Below, one piece after another: positions 20,830-27,712 of a stretch of DNA of 49,087 nt. The first letter of the stretch is position 1; every line of letters begins with the position of its first letter. The notes under the pieces were generated by a model. That model was not told the DNA's origin and did not search any database. It saw only the letters and a list, made by a program, of their open reading frames with translations. This DNA is from a virus, in IMG/VR virus record IMGVR_UViG_3300035126_000127, positions 1-49,087 of that record. One strand, given 5' to 3'. Made by a program: the position numbers and the translations under genes.

Positions 20830-23130
20830 TTAGAACCTAAACTTGACTTTAGCAGCAACAGAATTATTAGTGACTCCATTATTCACACCGTGAGATGCTT
20901 CAACAATTAACATCTCTTTATAGTCTACTTCAGCAGCAACTCCATAAGAATTATCAGTTCCATAAGCACCTTCTACACTGACACCAAACAGATCCTTCTT
21001 CTTACCACCAAAACGAGTTTCTAGTTTGAGACCTGCTTCACCAACGTGAGTTGTTTGACCGAATGCATCTACACTTCTGGCAGACTCTGATGAACCTGTT
21101 TCATTATAAGCATTTCTCTTCACATTTTGAACCGTATATCCAACGAATGGTTTTACTGCCTTATGGAGATGCCAGTCTAAGCGATTAGAAACCCACCATT
21201 CAGAACCAGTCGTTTCACCAGCATTATTAAAGACACCTTCTACATTTCTGTTGTACTTGTAGTTGCTGTTTGCAATCGCAGCATTCGTATTCAGAGTGAG
21301 TGTATTACCTCTAATTTCACTGAATACACCGAAGTGATCTTTAGTCTGTTGTGTACTTGAGTCAACACCATTAAGGTTTATGTTGATTCTATTATACTGG
21401 AAACCAACAGTCCAACCTTTGGTTGCATCAAACTCAAATCCACCACCGAAGATCTTGGAATCAGCAGTATATCCATCAGCATTATAGGACTGAACGAATC
21501 TGTTGTTCTCAAATACTCTTAATCTTTGCTTACCTGCGGTTGGTTCGTGATTCAGAAGTCCATTGATACCATCATTGATTCCATCAAGAACTTCTAACTG
21601 GTCAATGCGTCCAAAGTAATAATTATAAGAATCTGATACCGCAACAGATTCAGATGATGTATAAGTATATGTTGGTGTTCCGTCGATTACGGTTGTTGTA
21701 CCATCAGCATAAGCAGTTGTGGTGACTGGAGTTATAGTTGTAGTCGTAACCATTGGAGTGGTTACAGTCGTCACCGTTTGCTTTTTGATTTGTTGTTTCC
21801 CACTAGATTCACTTGCTTCAAAATTATATGCTTTAGTTGTAACTGCTGGAAGTGTTTGTGATGCAGAAATTGTAGAAGAAACGGAAGGAGCAATTGTTGA
21901 AGTATAGTTCAGAACAGTTCCTGTAACTTGTGAAGTTGAAGTTCCGTTTGATGTGGATGTAGTTACAACTGGTGTTCCGTTTGAAGTGGTTGTAGAACCA
22001 TCAGAATATGTGGTGGTTGTAACTGGTGTTGTGGTTGTAGTAGTTGTTGTAACTGGAGTTGTTGTTTCTACAGTATCAGTATAGTTCTGAACTGTACCGT
22101 ATCCATCAGTATCAAGATTACTTACATTATAAGTAACTTGAGATGTTGCTACAACATTTGAAATTGATGTGGATGTTGTAACTTGGTCGGATGTTGATGT
22201 TCCAGTTACTGTTGGGGTAGATGGTGTTGAGTTGTTTGGAGCATTTGGATTATTGGGAGCAACTGCACCGAATGTTTGACCATTTGCTAATGTAGTTCCT
22301 GGTTGACTATCAACTAAAAGAACTGGTGAAAGTGAAGTATCTCCAAGGTTGAATACAGCAAATCCTAATAAGTAAGCACCAGTTACATCAACTTGATATG
22401 TTGAATTTTGCCATCCAGTTGAACCATAAGTTCCTGTGGAATAATCTCCCGTACCTGGGTTAGTGAATCCAAGTAAAGCATAGTTCTGGACATAGTTATT
22501 AACAGTTACAACCGGAGTAGAACCAGTTCCCTGATAAACAAGAGATGTGATAGAACCATCATTGAAAGGAACATAATCAGTTCCAATGTAGTTCCAAGAC
22601 ATTGTATAAATCGTTCCAGCATCAAGATTTACACTTTGAGTTATCCAAGCGGCATTAGTTGGATTAGGATTTCCGAGACCTGATGCTTGTTGGTCTTGTT
22701 GAAGTTTTGTTTTAATTGCTTGGTTTTCTGCAGATGTAAGTCCTAATGCTGATGTTGCAGCATCAAAAGTTACATTACCTGTTGGTTGTAATGCAGCACC
22801 ATAAGAACCATATGGAGAGAATGTCCAAGTAGTTGGAGATACTGCAGGTTGGTAGTATGGATTCGGAGCTCCACCAGAAAGTGTTGGACTTCCTACTGCA
22901 CCGTGAGAAGGTGCATTGAAAGTTACTGAACCGTTGATAGCAGTAACACCTGTCCCATTACCTGTAATGGTTCCATTAGTAAGAGTTCCTGTTTGAGAAC
23001 CAATATTCCAACCAGATAATGAACCTCCCTCAAAATCTGTACCAGAAATTGTATCCGCAAGAGCTGCTGTTGGCACTCCAAAAAGAAGCGCAGACGCTGC
23101 AGCCAGCGCCTTTTGCGTGTTGGTAGACAT
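20830..23130 (-). CDS. Large beta-barrel surface protein (autotransporter-like)
   Basis: 766 aa. Signal peptide 1-25 (ending AALA). Residues about 27-300 form a lectin- or carbohydrate-binding-like beta domain (DFEGGSLSGWNIG). The middle (about 300-500) is Ser/Thr-rich with an imperfect internal repeat (TPVTTTTYSDGSTTTSNGTP and TPVTTTAYADGTTTVIDGTP). The last about 250 residues alternate polar and aromatic residues (FGGGFEFDATKGWTVGFQYN, GVSVEGAYGTDNS) and end in VKFRF, the outer-membrane barrel signature. A translocated passenger plus barrel is inferred. A stable stem-loop and a late motif precede it. Likely alters the host outer membrane late in infection. Confidence 0.6.
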   Translation of the reverse strand: MSTNTQKALAAASALLFGVPTAALADTISGTDFEGGSLSGWNIGSQTGTLTNGTITGNGTGVTAINGSVTFNAPSHGAVGSPTLSGGAPNPYYQPAVSPTTWTFSPYGSYGAALQPTGNVTFDAATSALGLTSAENQAIKTKLQQDQQASGLGNPNPTNAAWITQSVNLDAGTIYTMSWNYIGTDYVPFNDGSITSLVYQGTGSTPVVTVNNYVQNYALLGFTNPGTGDYSTGTYGSTGWQNSTYQVDVTGAYLLGFAVFNLGDTSLSPVLLVDSQPGTTLANGQTFGAVAPNNPNAPNNSTPSTPTVTGTSTSDQVTTSTSISNVVATSQVTYNVSNLDTDGYGTVQNYTDTVETTTPVTTTTTTTTPVTTTTYSDGSTTTSNGTPVVTTSTSNGTSTSQVTGTVLNYTSTIAPSVSSTISASQTLPAVTTKAYNFEASESSGKQQIKKQTVTTVTTPMVTTTTITPVTTTAYADGTTTVIDGTPTYTYTSSESVAVSDSYNYYFGRIDQLEVLDGINDGINGLLNHEPTAGKQRLRVFENNRFVQSYNADGYTADSKIFGGGFEFDATKGWTVGFQYNRININLNGVDSSTQQTKDHFGVFSEIRGNTLTLNTNAAIANSNYKYNRNVEGVFNNAGETTGSEWWVSNRLDWHLHKAVKPFVGYTVQNVKRNAYNETGSSESARSVDAFGQTTHVGEAGLKLETRFGGKKKDLFGVSVEGAYGTDNSYGVAAEVDYKEMLIVEASHGVNNGVTNNSVAAKVKFRF
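21680..22080 (-). repeat. Degenerate Thr-codon repeat region
   Basis: Imperfect tandem repeats of ACT/ACA/ACC Thr codons coding TTTTTT runs and two copies of a TPVTTT(T/A)Y(S/A)DG(S/T)TT block. It could be a slippage-prone stretch. Confidence 0.5.
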
Positions 23131-23136
23131 GAAAAT

Positions 23137-23190
23137 AAGGTGAGTTGGTGTGGTAGAAATTCCTATGAACTACCAAACACAACTCACCTT
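23137..23190 (-). promoter_or_regulatory. 5' stem-loop before the barrel-protein gene
   Basis: Minus-strand 11-bp perfect stem AAGGTGAGTTG/CAACTCACCTT (23180-23190 with 23137-23147), inner GGTAG/CTACC stem and a loop. It ends 6 nt before the ATG and no ribosome site is visible, so it may control translation or stability. Confidence 0.55.
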
Positions 23191-23231
23191 GGTGTGGGTC
23201 TGAGCTGCAGTTTCAACTCAATGGTTGAAAC

Positions 23232-23239
23232 TATTTATC
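23232..23239 (-). promoter_or_regulatory. Late-type motif GATAAATA
   Basis: GATAAATA overlapping the lysozyme stop codon, about 100 nt before the barrel-protein ATG. Confidence 0.5.
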
Positions 23240-23900
23240 CTTTTTTCCAAGCTTCACCTTCTGCCTTTCTTCTACGAGCAAGTCCTGCTTCTACATTAGA
23301 ACCAGGATTACGATAGAGATAAAGAGCATCAGGAACCAAGTCCCACTCTTTATTCTTCAGGCGTTTAGTAATAGTATTAAAGTTATCGCCACCGTAGAAA
23401 CCAGCGCCGAGATTATAAGCAAAGCTGAGCAGAGCGCCTCTTTTTCCATCTGACATTTCACTCCAATGTGGAATTTTTCTTAAAGCAGGGAGAAACTCTT
23501 TCTTACACTGCTCAATGAGAAGTGAATCTGCTTCTGCCTGTGTGAGGGTATCACCAAGTTTGAATGCTGAACCGTCCTTCTTGCGAGTGGAACCCCAACC
23601 GATTGTGATTGGAAGTCCACCAGTCAAAGGGTCAGGATATGCCTTTAGATGGCATCCTTCAAACTCTTTAATTAACTTGATGCCCATTTGTGGAACATCA
23701 TCACCACCTGTTACTGGAGCTGCGGCAGCAGGGGCTGGCGCAGCACTAGTCTTTTTTCCTCTATAAATCTCCGCCCAGTCTACATTGTCCTCAAGGAACT
23801 TGACGGGTAGATTATCTTCTAACCACTGAACTGCTTTGACGTGGTTGGGGTTTCTTTCATCATAGAACTGAAAGAAATTGTGTAAGTCAACTCTTGCCAT
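23235..23900 (-). CDS. GH24 lysozyme (endolysin) with shared N-terminal domain
   Basis: 221 aa. Residues 1-45 (DLHNFFQFYDERNPNHVKAV...EDNLP) form a domain shared with the C39-like peptidase at 23999. An Ala/Pro linker follows (residues 52-66). The catalytic domain has KEFEG (Glu81), AYPD (Asp90) and ITIGWGS (Thr99), the Glu-Asp-Thr triad of T4 lysozyme-like GH24 muramidases, with a short insertion before the Thr, then AYNLGAGFYGG and LARRRKAEGEAW. Cuts peptidoglycan glycan strands; no signal peptide, so it needs a holin or tail delivery. Clear GGAGG ribosome site. Confidence 0.9.
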   Translation of the reverse strand: MARVDLHNFFQFYDERNPNHVKAVQWLEDNLPVKFLEDNVDWAEIYRGKKTSAAPAPAAAAPVTGGDDVPQMGIKLIKEFEGCHLKAYPDPLTGGLPITIGWGSTRKKDGSAFKLGDTLTQAEADSLLIEQCKKEFLPALRKIPHWSEMSDGKRGALLSFAYNLGAGFYGGDNFNTITKRLKNKEWDLVPDALYLYRNPGSNVEAGLARRRKAEGEAWKKG

Positions 23901-24024
23901 TGTTGCCTCCGAAGTATTTTTGATAAAGTTGATTTGCTTCTACGTGTTTACCGTGATTCGTCAGATCTTTGATACGTTGTAAGATCTTTCTCTTAAAATT
24001 AATCGAAGATTCTTCCCCAGCCAT
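23887..24024 (-). CDS. Small helical protein, 45 aa
   Basis: MAGEESSINFKRKILQRIKD... from ATG at 24024 (strong GGAGG before it), basic and helical, ending YFGGNNGKS. It overlaps the peptidase gene by 26 nt and the lysozyme start by 14 nt, bridging the two lytic enzymes. A longer frame extends into the peptidase C-terminus. No family recognised. Confidence 0.5.
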   Translation of the reverse strand: MAGEESSINFKRKILQRIKDLTNHGKHVEANQLYQKYFGGNNGKS

Positions 24025-24670
24025 CGTTGCCTCCTGGACACCAACGGTGCTTAAGAACTGCTTTGGTGTAGATGGTTTTTTTACCATTCGTCACAGGTCC
24101 AGTGTAGTTATCATTGAGAGAACCATATGGATCATTTACAAAGTATCCTTTGCCATCTGGTGTCTTACCGATGACTACACACATGTGCCCACCAGTAGGT
24201 GCAGAAAGAGAACCGCGATGCAGAATACCAATAACAACAGGTTTCCCAGCATCAAGACTTTTATCAATATCAGCAAAAGACAGATTGTAACTAAAGTGTG
24301 ACTTAACTCCATAACCTGCCAAAACTTTTGTTTGGACAGCATGATCCGTCGTGTCACCAATCGCAAATACTTTCGTGACATATTCATCATCACCTTTGAT
24401 GCTACCTGGCTTGAGGAAAGCAAGACACATAGCACATGATGAACTGTTACAAGTTCTATGTGCATCTCTGTAGTTGTCTACTTGATTGAAATAAGGAACT
24501 GCGAGAACCTCTGGCGTAGGTGGTTTGGTTCTGAACATTCCAATCCAATCAGTTTCTGCATCATCCAGAAATTCAGCAGGTAGGTTATCCTCTAACCATT
24601 GAACTGCTGCTACATGATTTGAATTCTTTTCGTCGTAAAATTTAAAAAAATTGTGAAGGTCTAGTGTCAT
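23999..24670 (-). CDS. C39/papain-like cysteine peptidase with shared N-terminal domain
   Basis: 223 aa. Residues 1-46 repeat the lysozyme's N-terminal domain (DLHNFFKFYDEKNSNHVAAV, then WLEDNLP), about 70% identical by eye. The catalytic domain has VPYFNQVDNYRDAHRTCNSS (Cys74 as nucleophile), TGGHMCVVIG (His162) and FVNDPYG (Asp180), the order of the peptidase C39-like family 2 (papain fold). It may cleave peptidoglycan peptides or another envelope substrate. The start codon overlaps the previous gene's end. Confidence 0.78.
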   Translation of the reverse strand: MTLDLHNFFKFYDEKNSNHVAAVQWLEDNLPAEFLDDAETDWIGMFRTKPPTPEVLAVPYFNQVDNYRDAHRTCNSSSCAMCLAFLKPGSIKGDDEYVTKVFAIGDTTDHAVQTKVLAGYGVKSHFSYNLSFADIDKSLDAGKPVVIGILHRGSLSAPTGGHMCVVIGKTPDGKGYFVNDPYGSLNDNYTGPVTNGKKTIYTKAVLKHRWCPGGNDGWGRIFD

Positions 24671-24848
24671 CTTCCTCTCCTATGAACTCTAATGAGAAAA
24701 TATCATGATCTGGAATTTCGGGATTCAACCATTCACTAAATTCAGATTGAATCGCATGGGCATCTTCAATGTTCCTGTCACAGAGAGTATGAATGCGGTC
24801 AACTGCCCAATCATGAGTTGTCTGAAGGGTCTCTTCCAAAGTTACCAT
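24642..24848 (-). CDS. Acidic hypothetical protein, 68 aa
   Basis: MVTLEETLQTTHDWAVDRIH then acidic (EFSEWLNPEIPDHDIF, EEDDTRPSQFF). Overlaps the peptidase start by 29 nt and the GIY-YIG gene by 38 nt. No family recognised. Confidence 0.5.
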   Translation of the reverse strand: MVTLEETLQTTHDWAVDRIHTLCDRNIEDAHAIQSEFSEWLNPEIPDHDIFSLEFIGEEDDTRPSQFF

Positions 24849-25260
24849 AATCTTTTCGCATATAGCGTCCTAGAATATTGCTATTATAGTACGCGGGCGA
24901 ACCATCGTCAAGAGACTCAATCAACACATTATTTAGGAAAAGCTGTTTTGTTTCTTCGTAGTTGCATTGTCCTTTTGTTTTGTGGAGACTAAGGATTGTT
25001 CTACTAAACGAATTTTTTCCCCAAAACTTAACATCATCTTTGAGTTCAGGACAGGATCCGTAATATGCTTTCCAATCGGACTCTGACTTAACTTTTCTAG
25101 ATTTTCCTCTTGGTGTGCGGAAAGACCAGAAATACTTTCTACCAATATAACTACGACCAGTTTTATCGCAGTGTATATGATAAACAAAACCAAAATGATC
25201 TTGAATATGATCAGACTCAAATATTTCCCCATTGTAGATCCAGGGATTTTCATAACTCAT
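24811..25260 (-). CDS. GIY-YIG-type endonuclease-like protein
   Basis: 149 aa. The GIY-YIG core is visible as FGFVYHIHCDKTGRSYIGRK (residues 23-42), with Arg41/Lys42 and a later helix with Glu102/Glu103 (NYEETKQLF) that fits the catalytic Glu. Such proteins in T4-like phages are often homing endonucleases (Seg type) or repair nucleases. No intron is seen around it, so it would be free-standing. Its promoter is the composite at 25309-25347. Confidence 0.72.
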   Translation of the reverse strand: MSYENPWIYNGEIFESDHIQDHFGFVYHIHCDKTGRSYIGRKYFWSFRTPRGKSRKVKSESDWKAYYGSCPELKDDVKFWGKNSFSRTILSLHKTKGQCNYEETKQLFLNNVLIESLDDGSPAYYNSNILGRYMRKDYGNFGRDPSDNS

Positions 25261-25282
25261 ATTAAAGTATCTTATGAGATAT

Positions 25283-25290
25283 TATTTATC
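25283..25290 (-). promoter_or_regulatory. Late-type motif GATAAATA (GIY-YIG unit)
   Basis: AGATAAATAATATC, 22 nt before the ATG at 25260; this unit thus has both an early-type and a late-type site. Confidence 0.4.
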
Positions 25291-25308
25291 TTCAACGGAG
25301 ACAAACCT

Positions 25309-25338
25309 AGTCTAGCAATAAAAAAGCACCCCTGTCAA
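25309..25338 (-). promoter_or_regulatory. Sigma70-like promoter with -35 in a terminator loop
   Basis: TTGACA (25333-25338) is exactly the six-base loop of the terminator; 18 nt later TAGACT (25309-25314). Confidence 0.65.
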
Positions 25339-25347
25339 GAGGTGCTT
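25321..25347 (-). terminator. Terminator of the 332-aa virion-type gene
   Basis: AGCACCTC/GGGGTGCT 8-bp stem (one G-T pair) closed by a TTGACA loop, followed by T's on the minus strand; 20 nt after the gene's stop. Confidence 0.82.
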
Positions 25348-25367
25348 AAAGTTATGTTAGGATTCAA

Positions 25368-26366
25368 TTATCTGTTTGCTTGTCTTTCCTTATAAGCATC
25401 CAGTTCTGCCTTTCTTTGCTCTGGAGTTTTTTTAGCATCAGCATCTCTAACAGCTTGTAGAGCAGCTTGAAATTTAGGGTCAGTATTTGGTTTGTTCTTG
25501 GCATAAACATTCATAGGACCTGAAGCAGGACGACCTCTTGGATCCATACGAGTTTCAACAATATTCTGAATCATCTCCTCATTCATCTGAGACATAATAT
25601 ACAGTGCTTCAGAGTTGGTGTCAGCGTGACCGTTCGTGATGAGATACTCAAGAACTACATCCCAAGTATCTACTTGAACTTCTTCTTCAAATTTCTTTGC
25701 TGCTACTTTTGCCATGCTCTTATGAGCATCAGTTTTTTTCATATCTTTAATTGCCTTTTCATTATTTGATATTCTTTTTTTCATATTTGTTTCTAAATAT
25801 GAATTATCTTTTTCTTCACCAAGTCTTGAAGCAGCACCTGCTGCCTTTTGCGCGACCTTGCCAACCGCTCCTGCTGCCTTACGGAGACCTCTTCCGATCA
25901 GACTCTTTACGCCACTCTTGACTTCTTCTTTCTTCTTCTGAGCACCGTAGGTGACCTTATGGGCGGCAGTTCTTGCTGCTCTTCTAGCAGTGTCCTTAGC
26001 GATTGAAGCAGCGATTCCTGCTCCTGCTACGGCACCAGTTACCTTTGCTTTGGCACGTCCCACAGCGGTCTTTACTGCTGCCTTACGTTCTGCTGCTTTC
26101 TTTTCACCAACCTTTGCCTTTGCTCTTTCACGTCTTTGCTCTGGGCTTTCGGTGTCACTACCATAGGTGACTTTTGCTTCATCAATATAAAGAATTGCAG
26201 CATTTGCCACAGCAGTAGTTGCTTCATCAAGCGTGTATCCAAACTCTACACATTCTTCAACGAGTTCTTCTACGATCTCTTCAATCATTTCACAGGAGAT
26301 TCCATCCCCCTCTTCATAGATATTTTGATAAGAATCATATAATGCTTTTAATTCAGATCCTAACAT
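25368..26366 (-). CDS. Basic Ala/Lys-rich virion-type protein, 332 aa
   Basis: N-terminal acidic helices (EMIEEIVEELVEECVEFG), then a long Lys/Arg/Ala-rich middle (residues about 75-200, e.g. KAAERKAAVKTAVGRAKAKV) that looks like an extended DNA-binding or core-type region, then an acidic/polar C-terminal domain (VLEYLITNGHADTNSEALY). A TATAAATA late motif and terminator flank it as a one-gene late unit. The composition resembles head-internal or structural proteins of marine T4-like phages. The exact role cannot be told. Confidence 0.6.
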   Translation of the reverse strand: MLGSELKALYDSYQNIYEEGDGISCEMIEEIVEELVEECVEFGYTLDEATTAVANAAILYIDEAKVTYGSDTESPEQRRERAKAKVGEKKAAERKAAVKTAVGRAKAKVTGAVAGAGIAASIAKDTARRAARTAAHKVTYGAQKKKEEVKSGVKSLIGRGLRKAAGAVGKVAQKAAGAASRLGEEKDNSYLETNMKKRISNNEKAIKDMKKTDAHKSMAKVAAKKFEEEVQVDTWDVVLEYLITNGHADTNSEALYIMSQMNEEMIQNIVETRMDPRGRPASGPMNVYAKNKPNTDPKFQAALQAVRDADAKKTPEQRKAELDAYKERQANR

Positions 26367-26393
26367 TTTTATACTTACAGGAATTCCTGTGAG

Positions 26394-26401
26394 TATTTAT
26401 A
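26394..26401 (-). promoter_or_regulatory. Late-type promoter motif TATAAATA
   Basis: TATAAATACTCAC, fused to the end of the T-tract of the preceding terminator, 28 nt before the ATG at 26366. Confidence 0.75.
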
Positions 26402-26425
26402 AAAAAAGAGGGTCCAAAGACCCTC
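26402..26425 (-). terminator. Terminator after the nrdB unit
   Basis: GAGGGTC/GACCCTC 7-bp hairpin (26408-26425) then seven T's; the stop codon of the 53-aa gene lies in it. Confidence 0.85.
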
Positions 26426-26585
26426 ATTTCACATCATCATTACATTTACCCAACCATTCTTTTTTGTAATCATAATCACCAAACAAATATTCATCACATT
26501 CTGCTGCTTCTTGGTATGCGTTCAGGATTGCCTGCTCGCACCATTCATCATAGTTGGAATCCTGAGAAAGTATCTTTGGTAACAT
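26424..26585 (-). CDS. Hypothetical acidic protein, 53 aa
   Basis: MLPKILSQDSNYDEWCEQAI..., rich in Asp, Glu, Tyr and Cys (Cys16, Cys30 and Cys48), ending KCNDDVK. It starts 38 nt inside the nrdB end in another frame. The three Cys and its position after nrdB recall small redox partners, but no motif supports glutaredoxin. Function unknown. Confidence 0.5.
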   Translation of the reverse strand: MLPKILSQDSNYDEWCEQAILNAYQEAAECDEYLFGDYDYKKEWLGKCNDDVK

Positions 26586-27690
26586 CTTGTTTAATCCCCC
26601 CTACAATGTATGATTCAACTTCGGTTTCCTGTGGTGCCACTTGGAGACCCTTGGAGGAAATCCAGTGCTCAGTCCATGGAAGAGGATTATTCTTTGCAGA
26701 AATATCATAAAGTGGTTTGAGTCCAATTGCTTTCATTCTACGGTTTGCAATCCATTCGACATACTGTTGTAGCAATTTGTCATTCAGACCAATCATTGAT
26801 CCATCCTTGAACAGATACTCTGCCCAAAGTTTTTCTTGATTGACAGCATTCTCAAAGGTCTTATAGAACCATTGCTCCTCTTCTTTGGAAATACGTACCA
26901 TATCAGGATCATCACCTTCTTTCCACTTATTCAGAATATTTTGAGTGATAACCAAGTGCTGGTTCTCATCACGGGCAATTAGCGAGATGATTTTTGCACT
27001 TCCCTCCATAAGCTTGAGTTCGCCAAACGCAAAACTACAAGCGAAGCTGACGTAAAAGCGAATACCTTCAAGAATATTAACGTTTGCAACTGCTCTGAAA
27101 AGTTTTCTCTTGAGTTCATACCTTGCCTCTTGTGCGTATGGTACTTGTTCCAAAGCGTGAACCCACTCATCAGAATTATCATAGCGATGAGCACTATTGA
27201 TGAAATCGTTATATGCTTGAGTAACACTCACAGCACGTTCCATAATACGATCCTCTTTCAGAATCGTATCAAAGACTTCAGATGGGTCCGAATAAACGTT
27301 CTTGATGATATAAGTGTATGAGCGGGAGTGGATCATTTCCATAAACTCCCATACCTTCATACACGCTTCCAGTTCAGGCAGTGAACAGTATGGAGCAAAC
27401 GCCATACCAGGTCCACGACCCTGAACGGAATCCAGCATCACCTGATACTTCAGGTTACTGGTGAAGATGTGCTTTTGCTCTGGGCGTAGCATATGATAGT
27501 CGCTACGGTCTTTTTGAAGAGAAACCTCTTCGGGTCTCCAGAAATAACCCAATTGTTGCGTTGTTAGTTTATCAAAAATTGGATACTTGTAAGAATCATA
27601 TCTTTGTATTCCTAGTGGTTGTCCAAAAAACATAGGTTGCTTTTTGGTGTCTACTTCTTGAGGGTTAAAGACGGTCATTGATTCGACCAC
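26548..27690 (-). CDS. nrdB: Class Ia ribonucleotide reductase, beta subunit (NrdB)
   Basis: About 380 aa. Diiron/tyrosyl-radical subunit making dNTPs from NDPs with NrdA. Visible: FFGQPLGIQRYD, FWRPEEVSLQKDR, MLDSVQGRGP, EFMEMIHSRSYTYI (metal-ligand Glu/His), EGIRFYVSFACSF, ISLIARDENQHLV (Glu/His ligands) and a C-terminal tail FSGFQL that docks on NrdA. Start: GTG at 27690 has GGAGG 8 nt upstream after the nrdA stop; GTG at 27732 and ATG at 27678 are alternatives. Operon with gp61-nrdA upstream. Confidence 0.93.
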   Translation of the reverse strand: MVESMTVFNPQEVDTKKQPMFFGQPLGIQRYDSYKYPIFDKLTTQQLGYFWRPEEVSLQKDRSDYHMLRPEQKHIFTSNLKYQVMLDSVQGRGPGMAFAPYCSLPELEACMKVWEFMEMIHSRSYTYIIKNVYSDPSEVFDTILKEDRIMERAVSVTQAYNDFINSAHRYDNSDEWVHALEQVPYAQEARYELKRKLFRAVANVNILEGIRFYVSFACSFAFGELKLMEGSAKIISLIARDENQHLVITQNILNKWKEGDDPDMVRISKEEEQWFYKTFENAVNQEKLWAEYLFKDGSMIGLNDKLLQQYVEWIANRRMKAIGLKPLYDISAKNNPLPWTEHWISSKGLQVAPQETEVESYIVGGIKQDVTKDTFSGFQL

Positions 27691-27712
27691 TGCTTTTTCC
27701 TCCAAACCGGTT

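Noticed and set aside
21680-22080. CRISPR-like or minisatellite array
   Set aside because: Repeats are degenerate Thr codons in a continuous frame, without spacers or conserved units.
24811-25260. Group I intron associated with the GIY-YIG gene
   Set aside because: Neighbouring genes are uninterrupted and no split gene or intron core was seen; NrdA and NrdB are also intact.
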